Positions 21,572 through 31,078 of a DNA stretch of 64,000 nt are shown piece after piece (the stretch's first letter is position 1; every line of letters begins with the position of its first letter). Origin of the DNA: Isoetes taiwanensis (taxonomy: Eukaryota > Streptophyta > Lycopodiopsida > Isoetales > Isoetaceae); assembly GCA_021234155.1 (NCBI GenBank), contig JAJEKV010000018.1:14082925-14146924 (forward strand), written 5' to 3'. The position numbers and the translations under genes are program-made. The notes beneath the pieces were generated by a model that saw only the letters and a list, made by a program, of their open reading frames with translations, ran no database searches and was not told the origin of the DNA.

Positions 21572-22452
21572 TCTCGCCAAAACAAGAAAATGGCTGGTCC
21601 CCTCAGCCATAAAGGGTCTTCATATCTGCTCCAAAGTGTATGAATGAGGATTATGGTAAAAAGAGGGTGTAAAGTGTAAGTGTTGGTGGGATAAAAGTGA
21701 GTGTATTGGTAAAGAGGATGTAAGTGAGTAAAAAAAGGTGAGAATGAGTGTGAATATGACAAGGTAGTGATGGAAATGTAGTGTATGAGATGAGATGAGT
21801 GTGCAAATATTGGAATTTCGCCAAAACAAGAAAATGTGTGAAAAGAAGGTAAGAATGAGTGTGAATATGGTCAGGTGGTGATGGAAATAGGGTGTAAAAG
21901 GGTGGAGTGGATGTGCAAAAAGTTGAGATCTCGCCAAAACAAGAAAATGTGTGCCTCCCTGATCCTTAAAAATGCAACTCTGCTATGAAGGTGAAGCTGA
22001 ATTGCAGAGTGCTTTCTTTTGGGAATGAAAACAAGAATAAGGAGTTTAAATGGATAGCAGGACCACTCATGGCAGATGAATAAAGATGGAGAAAGGATGC
22101 ACCTGTCATGGAAACATACAAACAAGTTAATCTTGATCCTTGCAACTCTGCTATGATGGTGAAGCTAAATTTGCAGAGTGCACTTTTAAGGAGATAAAAT
22201 GAGAGTACATGGCTGAATGGAGGGCAGGACCACAATGAGACAGATGAATGAAGATGGAAAAAGGGTGCTCCTGCAAATGACACTTGGCAATTAATAAAAC
22301 TCCCTGTTCTGAAGCTATTTGATAACTCATCCTTCATGCTGGCTAATCTGCAAATATAAACTCAATGAAAACATTAGTTCTAAATTTAAGACAAAGTGAA
22401 ATCTAATCCAACCTCTTCTAATTTTTAACTTTAATTCTAACTTATCTAAGTT
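21572..22452 (-). other. 3' untranslated region of gypsy-2 with three PPT-like 21-mers
   Basis: The 21-bp motif ending TTGTTTTGGCGAGA (minus strand) occurs at 21572-21592 (against the LTR), 21816-21836 and 21929-21949. Between the copies are ACTCA/CATT-rich stretches. Upstream are two diverged roughly 190-bp tandem units like those in gypsy-1. No ORF is supported. Confidence 0.7.
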
Positions 22453-22957
22453 CTAAAACATAAAAAGAGACAAACATATATGCTGATCCCAGTACCTTTT
22501 CAGGTGAATAGTGTTGATAGGATTTGGAAGTGGCATCCCTGAAGTTAGTTCCTTTAACCAATAGGAATTGGTACCTGCAGGTTCCAACACCTCATAGGGG
22601 CCCTCCCAAAGGTTTTCAAACTTACCAGCCAAGTCTTCCCTTGATTTATTCCATTTTAGGACTAACTCTCCAGTCTTGAAAGTCCCTTGTATTTTATGAG
22701 CAGCTTTGAAAGCAGCCAAATCCTTGGCTTTTTTTAGCAAATTAGCATTCTCAGCTTCCATTCTATATTCTTCTAAATGCAGAAGGGCATCCAATCTTTC
22801 CTGCAAAGCATACTCAAAAAGGCAAACACAACTTATGGGCCAACCTCAGAGATGGCAGCTCAAGTTCTACTGGAAGCACAACTTCAATGCCATATACTAA
22901 GTTAAAGGGTGTATGGGTGGTTGCTGTTTTAATGGTGACTCTATAAGCCCATAGAGC
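22453..22957 (-). pseudogene. Integrase C-terminal part of gypsy-2
   Basis: Starts at the SBE-element insertion with WAYR and continues through FNLVYG, the LQERLDALLHLEEYRMEAE helix, GELVLKWNKSREDLAGKFEN, LWEGPYEV and NTIHLKRYW to the stop. Colinear with gypsy-1 8250-8744. A frame change lies near 22806. Confidence 0.85.
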
Positions 22958-23867
22958 TGATATGATTAAGGAAACTTAAAGATAATAACCACTTGTTCAA
23001 CAGTTTAAGAGATAGAGAACAGACGAGATAATAACTAGATTCTTATATCAGCTCTTCTCAAGAGCGATTGTACAAGGTTTCCACAACCAGGGGTTGGAGC
23101 ATCCAGTTTCCACCCAACCGGATCCAGAAAAACTAAGGCAATTTCAAGGGATTTAGGAAAAGGAAAGATCAAGGCTTTTTCCTTCAACACATGATCTTCC
23201 CCAAAATACAATGGCATAAGGCTTTGATATGCTTAGGCAAGAAGAACTGTCAAGAATAGGCTCAATTCAATCTTCAGCTGTTCAAAAGGACAAAGCTCTT
23301 AAGATCGACTCCCAAGCTGTCGTCGAGTCCCCTGCCCAGATCAATTTAAGAACAGCCCAAAAAACCAGGAATCTCTTATAACTCCTTTTGCTCAATCGGC
23401 TAGCAAGCGATGCCGGATTCAATGGCGAGGAGCCGGAAGCTAGTTTGATGATGCCGCAAAATGATGGTGGAAGTGCGCTCTGCCGGATTTGAGGATGCAT
23501 GGCCGGGGCTGATTCATTGATGCCGAAATTGCTATCGAGTCTTCCGCTTCCTTATGTCTGTCACCAGAAGCCGCCCTGCTATAGCAGTTTGGTTCCCCCT
23601 TTTGTTAAAGGCCACGTTCCTGTTCTATTCTGGTAACCGCCTTTTTTGCTAAAATATGGTTGCATGAACTCCCCTTTAAAATATCGCACCCTTTTTGGCA
23701 AAGATAGTTGCATGTGCCTTTTCTCATAAAATATCATCCCTTAGCTATGGAAAATATAGTTGTATGTAGAATATTTCGCCCTTATTCTTTTGCCTTACAA
23801 CCATTAGTTTCCATGTGCCCTATTGCCTTAATCTTCTGGACCACTCCCCCTAGCATGCTCCATATCA
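22958..23867 (-). repeat. 3' LTR of the SBE-carrying element
   Basis: Direct repeat of 25231-26135. Differences concentrate in one GC-richer stretch (about 23305-23370 and 23540-23580), often at CAG/CTG sites. A purine tract, GAAGGGATGGAAT on the minus strand, lies at 23868-23880. Confidence 0.92.
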
Positions 23868-24002
23868 ATTCCATCCCTTCTTAAAGAAGATCGTCCGCGA
23901 TCTTTCGAATGCACTTGAGATGGGTCCATCCCTTCTCAAAAAAAATTTGCGTCCAAATCAAATTGCATCGAAGGGTTCCCTAGTCCTGCAAACTTAAGAA
24001 AC

Positions 24003-24126
24003 AGTTATGGATATCCGCGTACTTCCGCAGTACGATATACCCTTGTACCTCCGCGGTACTACTTGATTGTATCTCCACGATACAGTATCTCCACGATACC
24101 CAATCATTGTATCTCCGCGATACTGA
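24003..24126. repeat. Cluster of five 15-bp imperfect palindromes
   Basis: Consecutive near-palindromes GTACTTCCGCAGTAC, GTACCTCCGCGGTAC, GTATCTCCACGATAC (twice) and GTATCTCCGCGATAC occur within about 120 bp. All follow GTAYYTCCRCRRTAC and can fold on themselves. They lie between the enzyme fragment and the 3' LTR. Confidence 0.75.
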
Positions 24127-24238
24127 TGTAAACTTTGTCAGGCCTATTGCTACAACTACAATTACCATTCTTCAAGAATTTACATCAAATGCGCCATGCT
24201 TACCTAGTAGTTTAATTTTTGTTCCACACAAAGAAAAT

Positions 24239-25143
24239 CAACTTACAGATCTTAGTCTAAGAAATGTAAATTTTACTATGTTTACCCCAAGATGATGATA
24301 GAACATTGATGTTGTACCATCAAAATTGAGCCGCCAACGCAGATTGGAAAGTAGGAATCTCTGAACTTCCCAGTTACCATAGCTGAATAAACGACTATCC
24401 CAAAGTCGATGGTATCCTCCATCTCCATAGTAGGCATGCTCCATTACAACCATTAACTGTACGGTATTGTAATTGTTTCTCTTGATTCGTGGAAGTACAG
24501 TATCTGCAAATTCAATATATGTTGAGACCCTGGGCTCCTTTGAACTCATGCCCACATGTGCCTCATATATGCGTGGAGCTACACACTTATTTGGGCGTGG
24601 ATATTTGGATTTATATCTTTCTGCCTCAGGTAGATCCCAATAAATGCCATCTTAACTTGCTGTAAACTTGCCAGGCTCAACTGTTGCCCAGTGTATCCAC
24701 GCAAGAATACGATCAAACCAGGTGCCATCTGCTATTTTCATAAGCAACTTAACTTTGGGACCATGAGTAATAGCAGGCTTTCCATTAACATCTGGTATTC
24801 GAATTGTCCACACTCCCTATTTATCCTTATCCATCTGGTGAGATGACCCATCCCAGTTATTGAAATCACCAACAAGTTATGCCACCTGTGCAGCAGGTGC
24901 CCATTCTTGATAGACCAACCATCCATCCTTATAGTTGAAACCATACTTCTGAAATCTGAGAGACAAGGGCCTCTCATAAGAAGCTAGATTAGGGTCCACA
25001 TCTATGATAGGCAGTCTGCCTTTCTCATAATTCATATTGTTAGCTTCCTCCGCTCTTTTGCTCTCAGCATAAACAACATTTGGCTTATAATTTCCCGACA
25101 GCTTTGCTTGCCTTCCTGGATTGCAAGGAACTGGGACGGTCAA
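24239..25143 (-). pseudogene. Captured, intron-free fragment of starch branching enzyme I (SBE I / BE family B), internally deleted
   Basis: One minus-strand frame with three in-frame stops gives PIIDVDPNL, RFQKYGFNYKDGWLVYQEWAPAAQ, VGDFNNWDGSSHQMDKDK, GVWTIRIPDVNGKPAI, PRIYEAHVGMSSKEPRVSTY, VLPRIKRNNYNTVQLM, YYGDGGYH, LWDSRLFSYGNWEVQRFLLSN and FDGTTSM. These are the CBM48 and early GH13 blocks of plant SBE I. Exon-sized blocks are fused without introns, so the copy came from mRNA. Two deletions are visible: after DPNL, and from the GYH of YYGDGGYH to the GYH before LWDSRLF. The second removes the barrel with its DVVHSH region, so the fragment cannot be an enzyme. It has the same orientation as the element. 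Confidence 0.9.
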
Positions 25144-25216
25144 TAAAATGATTCTTAGATATCAGCTTCAGCAACATTGAAGCATTGGGCCATTGATCAG
25201 GTAGGAGGATCAACTC

Positions 25217-25228
25217 GCTCTGATACCA
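25217..25228 (-). promoter_or_regulatory. Primer-binding site, tRNA-iMet (SBE-carrying element)
   Basis: TGGTATCAGAGC on the minus strand, two bases inside the 5' LTR. It fixes the orientation of the element. Confidence 0.92.
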
Positions 25229-25230
25229 CT

Positions 25231-26135
25231 TGATATGATTAAGGAAACTTAAAGATAATAACCACTTGTTCAACAGTTTAAGAGATAGAGAGCAGAAGAG
25301 ATAATAACTAGATTCTTATATCAGCTCTTCTCAAGAGCGATTGTACAAGGTTTCCACAACCAGGGGTTGGAGCATCCAATTTCCACCCAACCGGATCCAG
25401 AAAAACTAAGGCAATTTCAAGGGATTTAGGAAAAGGAAAGATCAAGGCTTTTTCCTTCAACACATGATCTTCCCCAAAATACAATGGCATAAGGCTTTGA
25501 TATGCTTAGGCAAGAAGAACTGTCAAGAATAGGCTCAATTCAATCTTCAGCTGTTCAAAAGGACAAAGCTCTTAAGATCTGACTCCCAAGCCTGTCAGAG
25601 TCCCTGCAGATCGAATTTAAGAAGCAACAGCCAAAAACCGGAATCTCTTATAACTCCTTTTGCTCAATCGGCTAGCAACTGATGCCGGATTCAATGGCAG
25701 GAGCCGGAAGCTAGTTTGATGATGCCGCAAAATGATGGCGGAAGTCTGCTCTGCCGGATTTGAGGATGCACAGCCAGGGCCTGATTCATTGATGCCGAAA
25801 TTGCTATCAGAGTTTTCCGCTTCCTTAATCTGTACCGACCGCCCTGCTATAACAGTTTGGTTCCCCCTTTTGTTAAAGGCCACGTTCCTGTTCTATTCTG
25901 GTAACCGCCTTTTTTGCTAAAATATGGTTGCATGAACTCCCCTTTAAAATATCGCACCCTTTTTGGCAAAGATAGTTGCATGTGCCTTTTCTCATAAAAT
26001 ATCATCCCTTAGCTATGGAAAATATAGTTGTATGTAGAATATTTCGCCCTTATTCTTTTGCCTTACAACCATTAGTTTCCATGTGCCCTATTGCCTTAAT
26101 CTTCTGGACCACTCCCCCTAGCATGCTCCATATCA
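25231..26135 (-). repeat. 5' LTR of the SBE-carrying element
   Basis: Partner of 22958-23867 with identical 7-bp ends, followed by TSD AGAGC (26136-26140) and the upstream half of the gypsy-2 integrase. Confidence 0.92.
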
Positions 26136-26640
26136 AGAGCATCCACCAGTTTGACATGCCAGTCCTTTTGATTATCATCCACTGTTTTCTGCAAAATGCT
26201 TTTCAAAACCTTATTAGTAGCTTCTGCTTGACCATTGCCTTGGGGGTAGTAAGAGGAACTCTTGGTATGCTTGACTTTAAGAATGGCCAATAAATTAGAA
26301 ATGACTTCATTCACAAAAGGAGTACCTCTATCAGAATGTAATTGTAGAGGGATACCAAACTGTGCACAAATATACTCATGTAAGAACTTTGCTGTTGTGA
26401 TGGCATTAGCTTGTCTTAAAGGAATTGCCTCTGCCCACTTGGTAAAATAATCTGTAGCTACAATAATATCTTTGATGTTGTCTGCTTGAAGGGGGTTAAT
26501 AGGACCAATATAATCTAATCCCCACATTTGGAAAGGTCCTGGAGAAATGATGGGGTTTAGTGCATTTGGGAGAAGGATCCTTTTACCAAATATTTGGCAC
26601 TTGTGGCAAGATTTTATATGATATAACAATCTTTAAATAT
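26136..26640 (-). pseudogene. Integrase core of gypsy-2
   Basis: Encodes CHKCQIFGK, WGLDYIGPI, LHSDRGTPFVNE, SSYYPQGNGQAEATNK and KTVDDNQKDWHVKLVDAL, colinear with gypsy-1 but with CAG where gypsy-1 has TAG. The frame then runs into the inserted element. The HHCC part upstream (26640-26830) is recognisable but frame-broken, with CAG/CTG sites altered. Confidence 0.88.
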
Positions 26641-26889
26641 TGTAGGCCAATAATAATCGACACGAGAATTTTCTTGGCGGTAGTATCTCGACAAAATGGC
26701 CTCCACATACTCCTTCATGCATTTCTCTAATGATCAAAGCGATTCCTCTTCATTGACACACCTCGGTAATAATCCATCCATGTTGACTTTACATAAAACA
26801 TCATTAATCATTTTGAATTGCCTGCACTTTTCTTTAAATCTCCTTTGGCCGCTCGAGGTCGATCGAGGGCATTTCCTTGAATTGTAGAA

Positions 26890-27540
26890 AATTCTTTATA
26901 GGTAGCGCCAATCGATAGGTAGCCGCCAATCTGTTGGTTACGCTCTTCATCATCGCTGTAGTAAATAAGCTAAGGCATCCACAAAGTCAACAACTTCTAC
27001 TACATCCTCGTGATCAAAGAAAATGTAGGTAAATAAAGACTGGGACTCTTCACCTGATGTAACTCTTTTATGGAAATATCAAAGGTTTGTAGCTTGCAAG
27101 CCCACCTTTGAATTTTTGGTTTAGAGGTAGCCTTACCAAATAACAAACCGTTGGATTTTGTTTCATATAAACTTGAACTGAACTCTTCAATAATAAATGA
27201 CCTTGTCTGTCAATGAGGAACATGAGAGCAAAGCGTGACACTCTTCTCCATTCGGTGTATATTTCTTGAGTTGAACTCCAGCGTTTCTTTGGCAAAAGCT
27301 ATGGTGTGCTTGTCCTGCAGAATAGCTAGGCCTATAGCCTTTTTAGTAATAGTAATGTAGACCTCAAATGGCTTGTCCAAATCAAGTTTTTTAAGAAGAG
27401 TTGCTTCACAAATGGAATTTATAAGCAACTCAAAAGACTCTTGGCAATCTGATGACCATGTGACAGGAACATACTTGCTCTCAGATTTGGAAGTCCTGCC
27501 TATTCTTGTCAGCTTAGAAATAGGACTTATAATGTGAGCA
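26890..27540 (-). pseudogene. Degenerate gypsy RNase H / connection region (gypsy-2)
   Basis: Encodes FEVYITITKKAIGLAILQDKH (no YTDAS aspartate), FLIDRQGHLLLKSSVQVY and KFKGGLASYKPLIF in different frames. Loss of the catalytic Asp is shared with gypsy-1, so it predates both insertions. Confidence 0.68.
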
Positions 27541-28470
27541 AAATTAGGAATATACATCCTAAGAAAACTAGTCATGCCAATAAAACTTTTGACCTGCTTC
27601 AAATTTTTGGGGGGCACCAGTTTTTTGAGGGCTTCAACTTTTTCTTATGCCACTTGTATGCCATTGTTGGATACCTCATGTCCCAAAAGTTGCCCTTTGG
27701 ATGCAAAAAAAATACATTTCTTTGGGTTAAGGTTGACTCCAGATTCCCTGCACAAAGAACATATTTTTGCCAGCAATTCCAAATGATTAGTAGGGTGAGA
27801 TCCTAAACAAAGGTCATCCAAATAAACTCTGAATTCTTGAGGAGACATAGGCCTAAAAATAACATCCATAACCCTCTGGAAAGTAGCAGGTGCATTCATT
27901 AGTCCAAAAGGCATTCTTTTCATTGCATAAGTTCCCCAAGGGGTAATAAAAGAGGTCTTGGGTTGGTCTTCTTCCTTAATGCCAATTTGATTAAACCCTG
28001 AGAATCCATCTAGAAATGAGTACACCTCTTTCCACCTTTCTGAAGATATAAGATTTCTTCTAAAAAAGGCAAGGGATAGCAGTCCTTGATGGTGGCTTTG
28101 TTGAGGTCTCGATAATCAATACAGATCCTTAAGGCACCACTTTTTTTTCTCTATAGGTACAATGCAAGACACCCATTATGGATTAATAATTTCAATAATA
28201 ACACTTGCATCTAGCATTTTATCCAACTCATCTTTAATCAGTCCCATCAATGAAGCATTAATTCTTCTCGTTTTTGAAAACAGGTTTACACCCTTCCTTA
28301 ATCTTGATTTCAAATTGGCATACCTCAGCTTTAATTCCGAAGCTTCAGAATAATCCCAAGCAAACACATCCTTCCTTTCTTCAAAGAACATTTGTATATT
28401 CTCCCTATTTTGGTATTCAATTAGATCTCCAACAAAGCGGGGTTCTAGTTTTACCATTTTTTTGTAATGG
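27540..28470 (-). pseudogene. Reverse transcriptase of gypsy-2 (YLDD retained)
   Basis: Blocks FVGDLIEYQN, LIKDELDKMLD, MYSFLDGFSGFNQI, TPWGTYAMKRMPFGL, FRVYLDDLCLGS, LLGHEVSNNGI and LKQVKSFIGMTSF are spread over three frames, with breaks near 28176, 28025 and 27640. The catalytic box is intact, unlike that of gypsy-1. Confidence 0.88.
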
Positions 28471-28559
28471 TAATCTCTTGATATCCTTTTCTTCCGATGC
28501 ATTAATGGTTAGAATAGGACAAAGAGCTTTTACCTCACTAGCATCAAGGTCTTCCCTCC

Positions 28560-29471
28560 GGAATAGCTCCCCGAGTTAGGTGTGCCATGAGAGTTTCCCC
28601 AAGATAGGGTATCGGCTTCCATTTTTTCTTCTCTTGGTATGTGAGTAATCTCCCATGAAGCAAAACTCGAAAGCACTCCCATTACTTGGTTTTTGAAGAG
28701 CTCCATGTCTGCATTTTTTTGTTTGGTAATCTCCTGAAACTTGTCTACAAATTAACCGTGAGTCACAAAAATGTGAATGTTGGCAATATCCATAGCTTTG
28801 GCTTCACGAAGACCTGCAATCAAAGCCTTATATTACGCTACATTAGATGTAATTTGGGGAAGATCCTCCCTACTTTAGCTAAAAGTTTATGAGAGGAATC
28901 TTCGAGAATAGCGGCCAGATGATGCAATATTTAGAATTTTAGAAATACCTCCATCAAACCATAAGAATCCTGATGGCCCTTGTTTGCTGGGAAGTGCACA
29001 TTCCATGATGAGAGGAACTGTTTCATATTTCCTTGGTCTTGTATTTTGTATTCTGTAAAATCCCAAAGGTTCTTCAATTAGCATTTCCTTAATAAAATTT
29101 ACCTCTTCACTGGAACCATAGGAGCCATCTTGATTATAGATTGTAGCAGTCTGAGAGCCATTGGAGATGGTACATCTCCCTTGAGACCAAACTGGTCTAG
29201 CATCCACAGTGGCTAACCACCTCCTTCCTAAAAGTAAATCATAGATATCAGACTCATCACCTATGTCTTCAAAAGCCACCACAATAAAGTTGGCAGCTAC
29301 AGTTATGCCCTCTGTATTAACAGGCACTTTAGTTACCACACCAATGGGGGTGATCTTAGCATTATAAAAGGATCTCAATAGTATGGAAGCTTTCTTGTCC
29401 ACCTCTAAACCACATTTCTTCATAATGTGATATGGCATAATATTTAGGGGAGATCCCCCATCAAGTAACAC
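28560..29471 (-). pseudogene. Protease and additional RNase H upstream of RT (gypsy-2)
   Basis: LLDGGSPLNIMPYHIMKKC opens the protease without the one-base deletion of gypsy-1. DLLLGRRWLATVDARP and GFLWFDGGISK follow. The rest of the RNase H (Glu, Asp and last Asp blocks, 28900-28600) is present but frame-broken. The order PR, RNase H, RT is the same as in gypsy-1, so it is a property of the family and not a rearrangement of one copy. Confidence 0.85.
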
Positions 29472-29594
29472 ATTTGAGAAGGTATAACCTCCTAAAGTAG
29501 CTGAACATGTGAATGCACGGGGTCTTCTTCATTACGTGCTAGAACAAGGTTAGTGGCATCGGTAAAATTCACACAAGCATTTAATACCTCACCA

Positions 29595-30176
29595 CTAGTT
29601 TCTTTGAAGTACCCTTTTTACGTAGCTAGGTGCAATCTTTAACAAGGTAAAAAGATCCACACTCACCTTGGAATTTTTAAGCAAAACATCAACCTCATCA
29701 AAGTCTTGATCTTTCTTACCATATTTTTGTTGAGGGGGTGGGGCTATGGTTTGAGCAGGTGATTCCACTACAGGTGGTGAAGACCTGGCAGTAGAATGCC
29801 TACTTGGTTCAGCATGTACTTGAGCTTCATTCATGCTTCTAGTTTGCACCACCATAACTTCTTCAGATTGAGGAGTTTTTGTAGCTTGAATAAATCTTAT
29901 AGAGGTGCTTGGTTCAGCAAATCTCACAGGAGGTTTAGGCTCTGGTCTCTTTTCTTTTTCCTGCTTAGCAAAATATTCCTTAACAGCACACCTAGCATCA
30001 GTATGGCCAACCTCTTTGCAAAAAGAACAAACATGACATTCTTTTCCAAAGTGGCCTTTTCTATTACATTTGGGGCACACTTGCCAATAGCAAATTTCTG
30101 ATGGGTGAGAATTCCTATTGCAATGAATACATTCAGGGTAAGTTTTACCTGTCCTTGCAGCCTTGAGTTCAACCAA
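29595..30176 (-). pseudogene. gag zinc knuckles and linker of gypsy-2
   Basis: Three consecutive CX2CX4HX4C motifs: CIHCNRNSHPSEIC, CPKCNRKGHFGKEC and CSFCKEVGHTDARC. Then a Pro/Ser/Gln-rich linker with VVQTRSMNEA and KKDQDFDEVDVLLKN leading toward the protease. The knuckles bind packaged RNA in related elements. Confidence 0.85.
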
Positions 30177-31037
30177 TTGTTTAGTTATTTAGCGAGAGCT
30201 TCAAGAACCTTAGATAGATCGACTTCACCCTGCAACACGAGAACTTGCTTCCTCATCTTTAGATTTCTTCTTTTCTTTCTGTATGGCATAAACTGGAATA
30301 GAAGGGTGGTGATCATAATGTGCATCAGTAGCATCAGGGTAAAATGGGTCATGATTATGGTGAGGAGCATAGTGCTTGTCAGGCAGAGTAGAGAGCTTCT
30401 GAGTTAGATCAGTGGTTTTGGCAAAGACTTTGTATATAGAATCAAACCCTTCTTGACTTGGAACTTGAGCAACTTCCTTTGGATATCTCGGTCTTCTTTC
30501 CGGACCATTAATAAAAGCAATAACTAAAAAGCGAGTTGGGATGGTGACTTGTGCTCTTTGACACTGCTCATAAATGTACTAAACCTTTCCTTGTCTTGAT
30601 TCACACTCTCTCGCATGTATAGAGAAACCTTGCAGTTCATTAACCAAATCTTTTGGATCAGCTAACTTACCAAATCTATCCAGAAACTTCTTGACAAGTT
30701 CATCCCATGAAGTGGTACCCATTAACTTTTCATAAGTTAACCAAGCACCAGCTTCACTTTCTTCTTTGAAACATTTTTCGAACTCTGAGAGCTTGCAGCC
30801 CTTCTTGAAGCCATAATCCCTGTAATAATCCTCAAATATTCTCAAGAAGTTGTTAGCACTCATACTGGAATCAAAAGTAGGCAAAGGAACAGGGACATTC
30901 AACTCAAATTGGTATGGCATGTTTTGAAGCAGGCTAGTTGAAAAACTTGAATTCAATGGCCTTTCTCTGCAATGATCTGATGCATCAATATCTTCTAATG
31001 ACTCTTGTTCTGCAGGACATTTTTGTTTTGGAGCCAT
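30177..31037 (-). pseudogene. gag capsid region of gypsy-2
   Basis: ATG at 31037 (MAPKQKCPAEQ) is colinear with gypsy-1 gag: FEKCFKEESEAGAWLTYEKL, SWDELVKKFLDRFGKL. A frame break near 30600 is followed by recognisable but shifted FINGPERRPRYPK-like sequence and the His-rich linker. Confidence 0.83.
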
Positions 31038-31056
31038 GAGTTCTGAAATCCAGGAA

Positions 31057-31075
31057 GATCTCGGTAGGACCTCCA
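31057..31075 (-). promoter_or_regulatory. Primer-binding site, tRNA-Gln type (gypsy-2)
   Basis: The minus strand reads TGGAGGTCCTACCGAGATC, three bases from the 5' LTR. One base differs from gypsy-1. Confidence 0.7.
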
Positions 31076-31078
31076 AGA

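Larger units (their letters stand above)
22958..26135 (-). mobile_element. Non-autonomous LTR retrotransposon carrying a starch branching enzyme I fragment, TSD AGAGC
   Basis: The LTRs (22958-23867, 910 bp; 25231-26135, 905 bp) begin TGATATG and end CATATCA, a perfect inverted pair. TSD AGAGC is exact at 22953-22957 and 26136-26140. The iMet primer site is next to the right LTR and a purine tract is next to the left LTR, so the element reads on the minus strand. The internal region is only 1363 bp, with no gag or pol, and is mostly plant gene sequence. It is a transducing, LARD-like element comparable in concept to maize Bs1. It is inserted in the integrase of gypsy-2. Confidence 0.93.

Noticed and set aside
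24003-24126. CRISPR-like array
   Set aside because: The palindromes have no uniform spacers, lie in a plant LTR element, and CRISPR is not expected in a nuclear genome.
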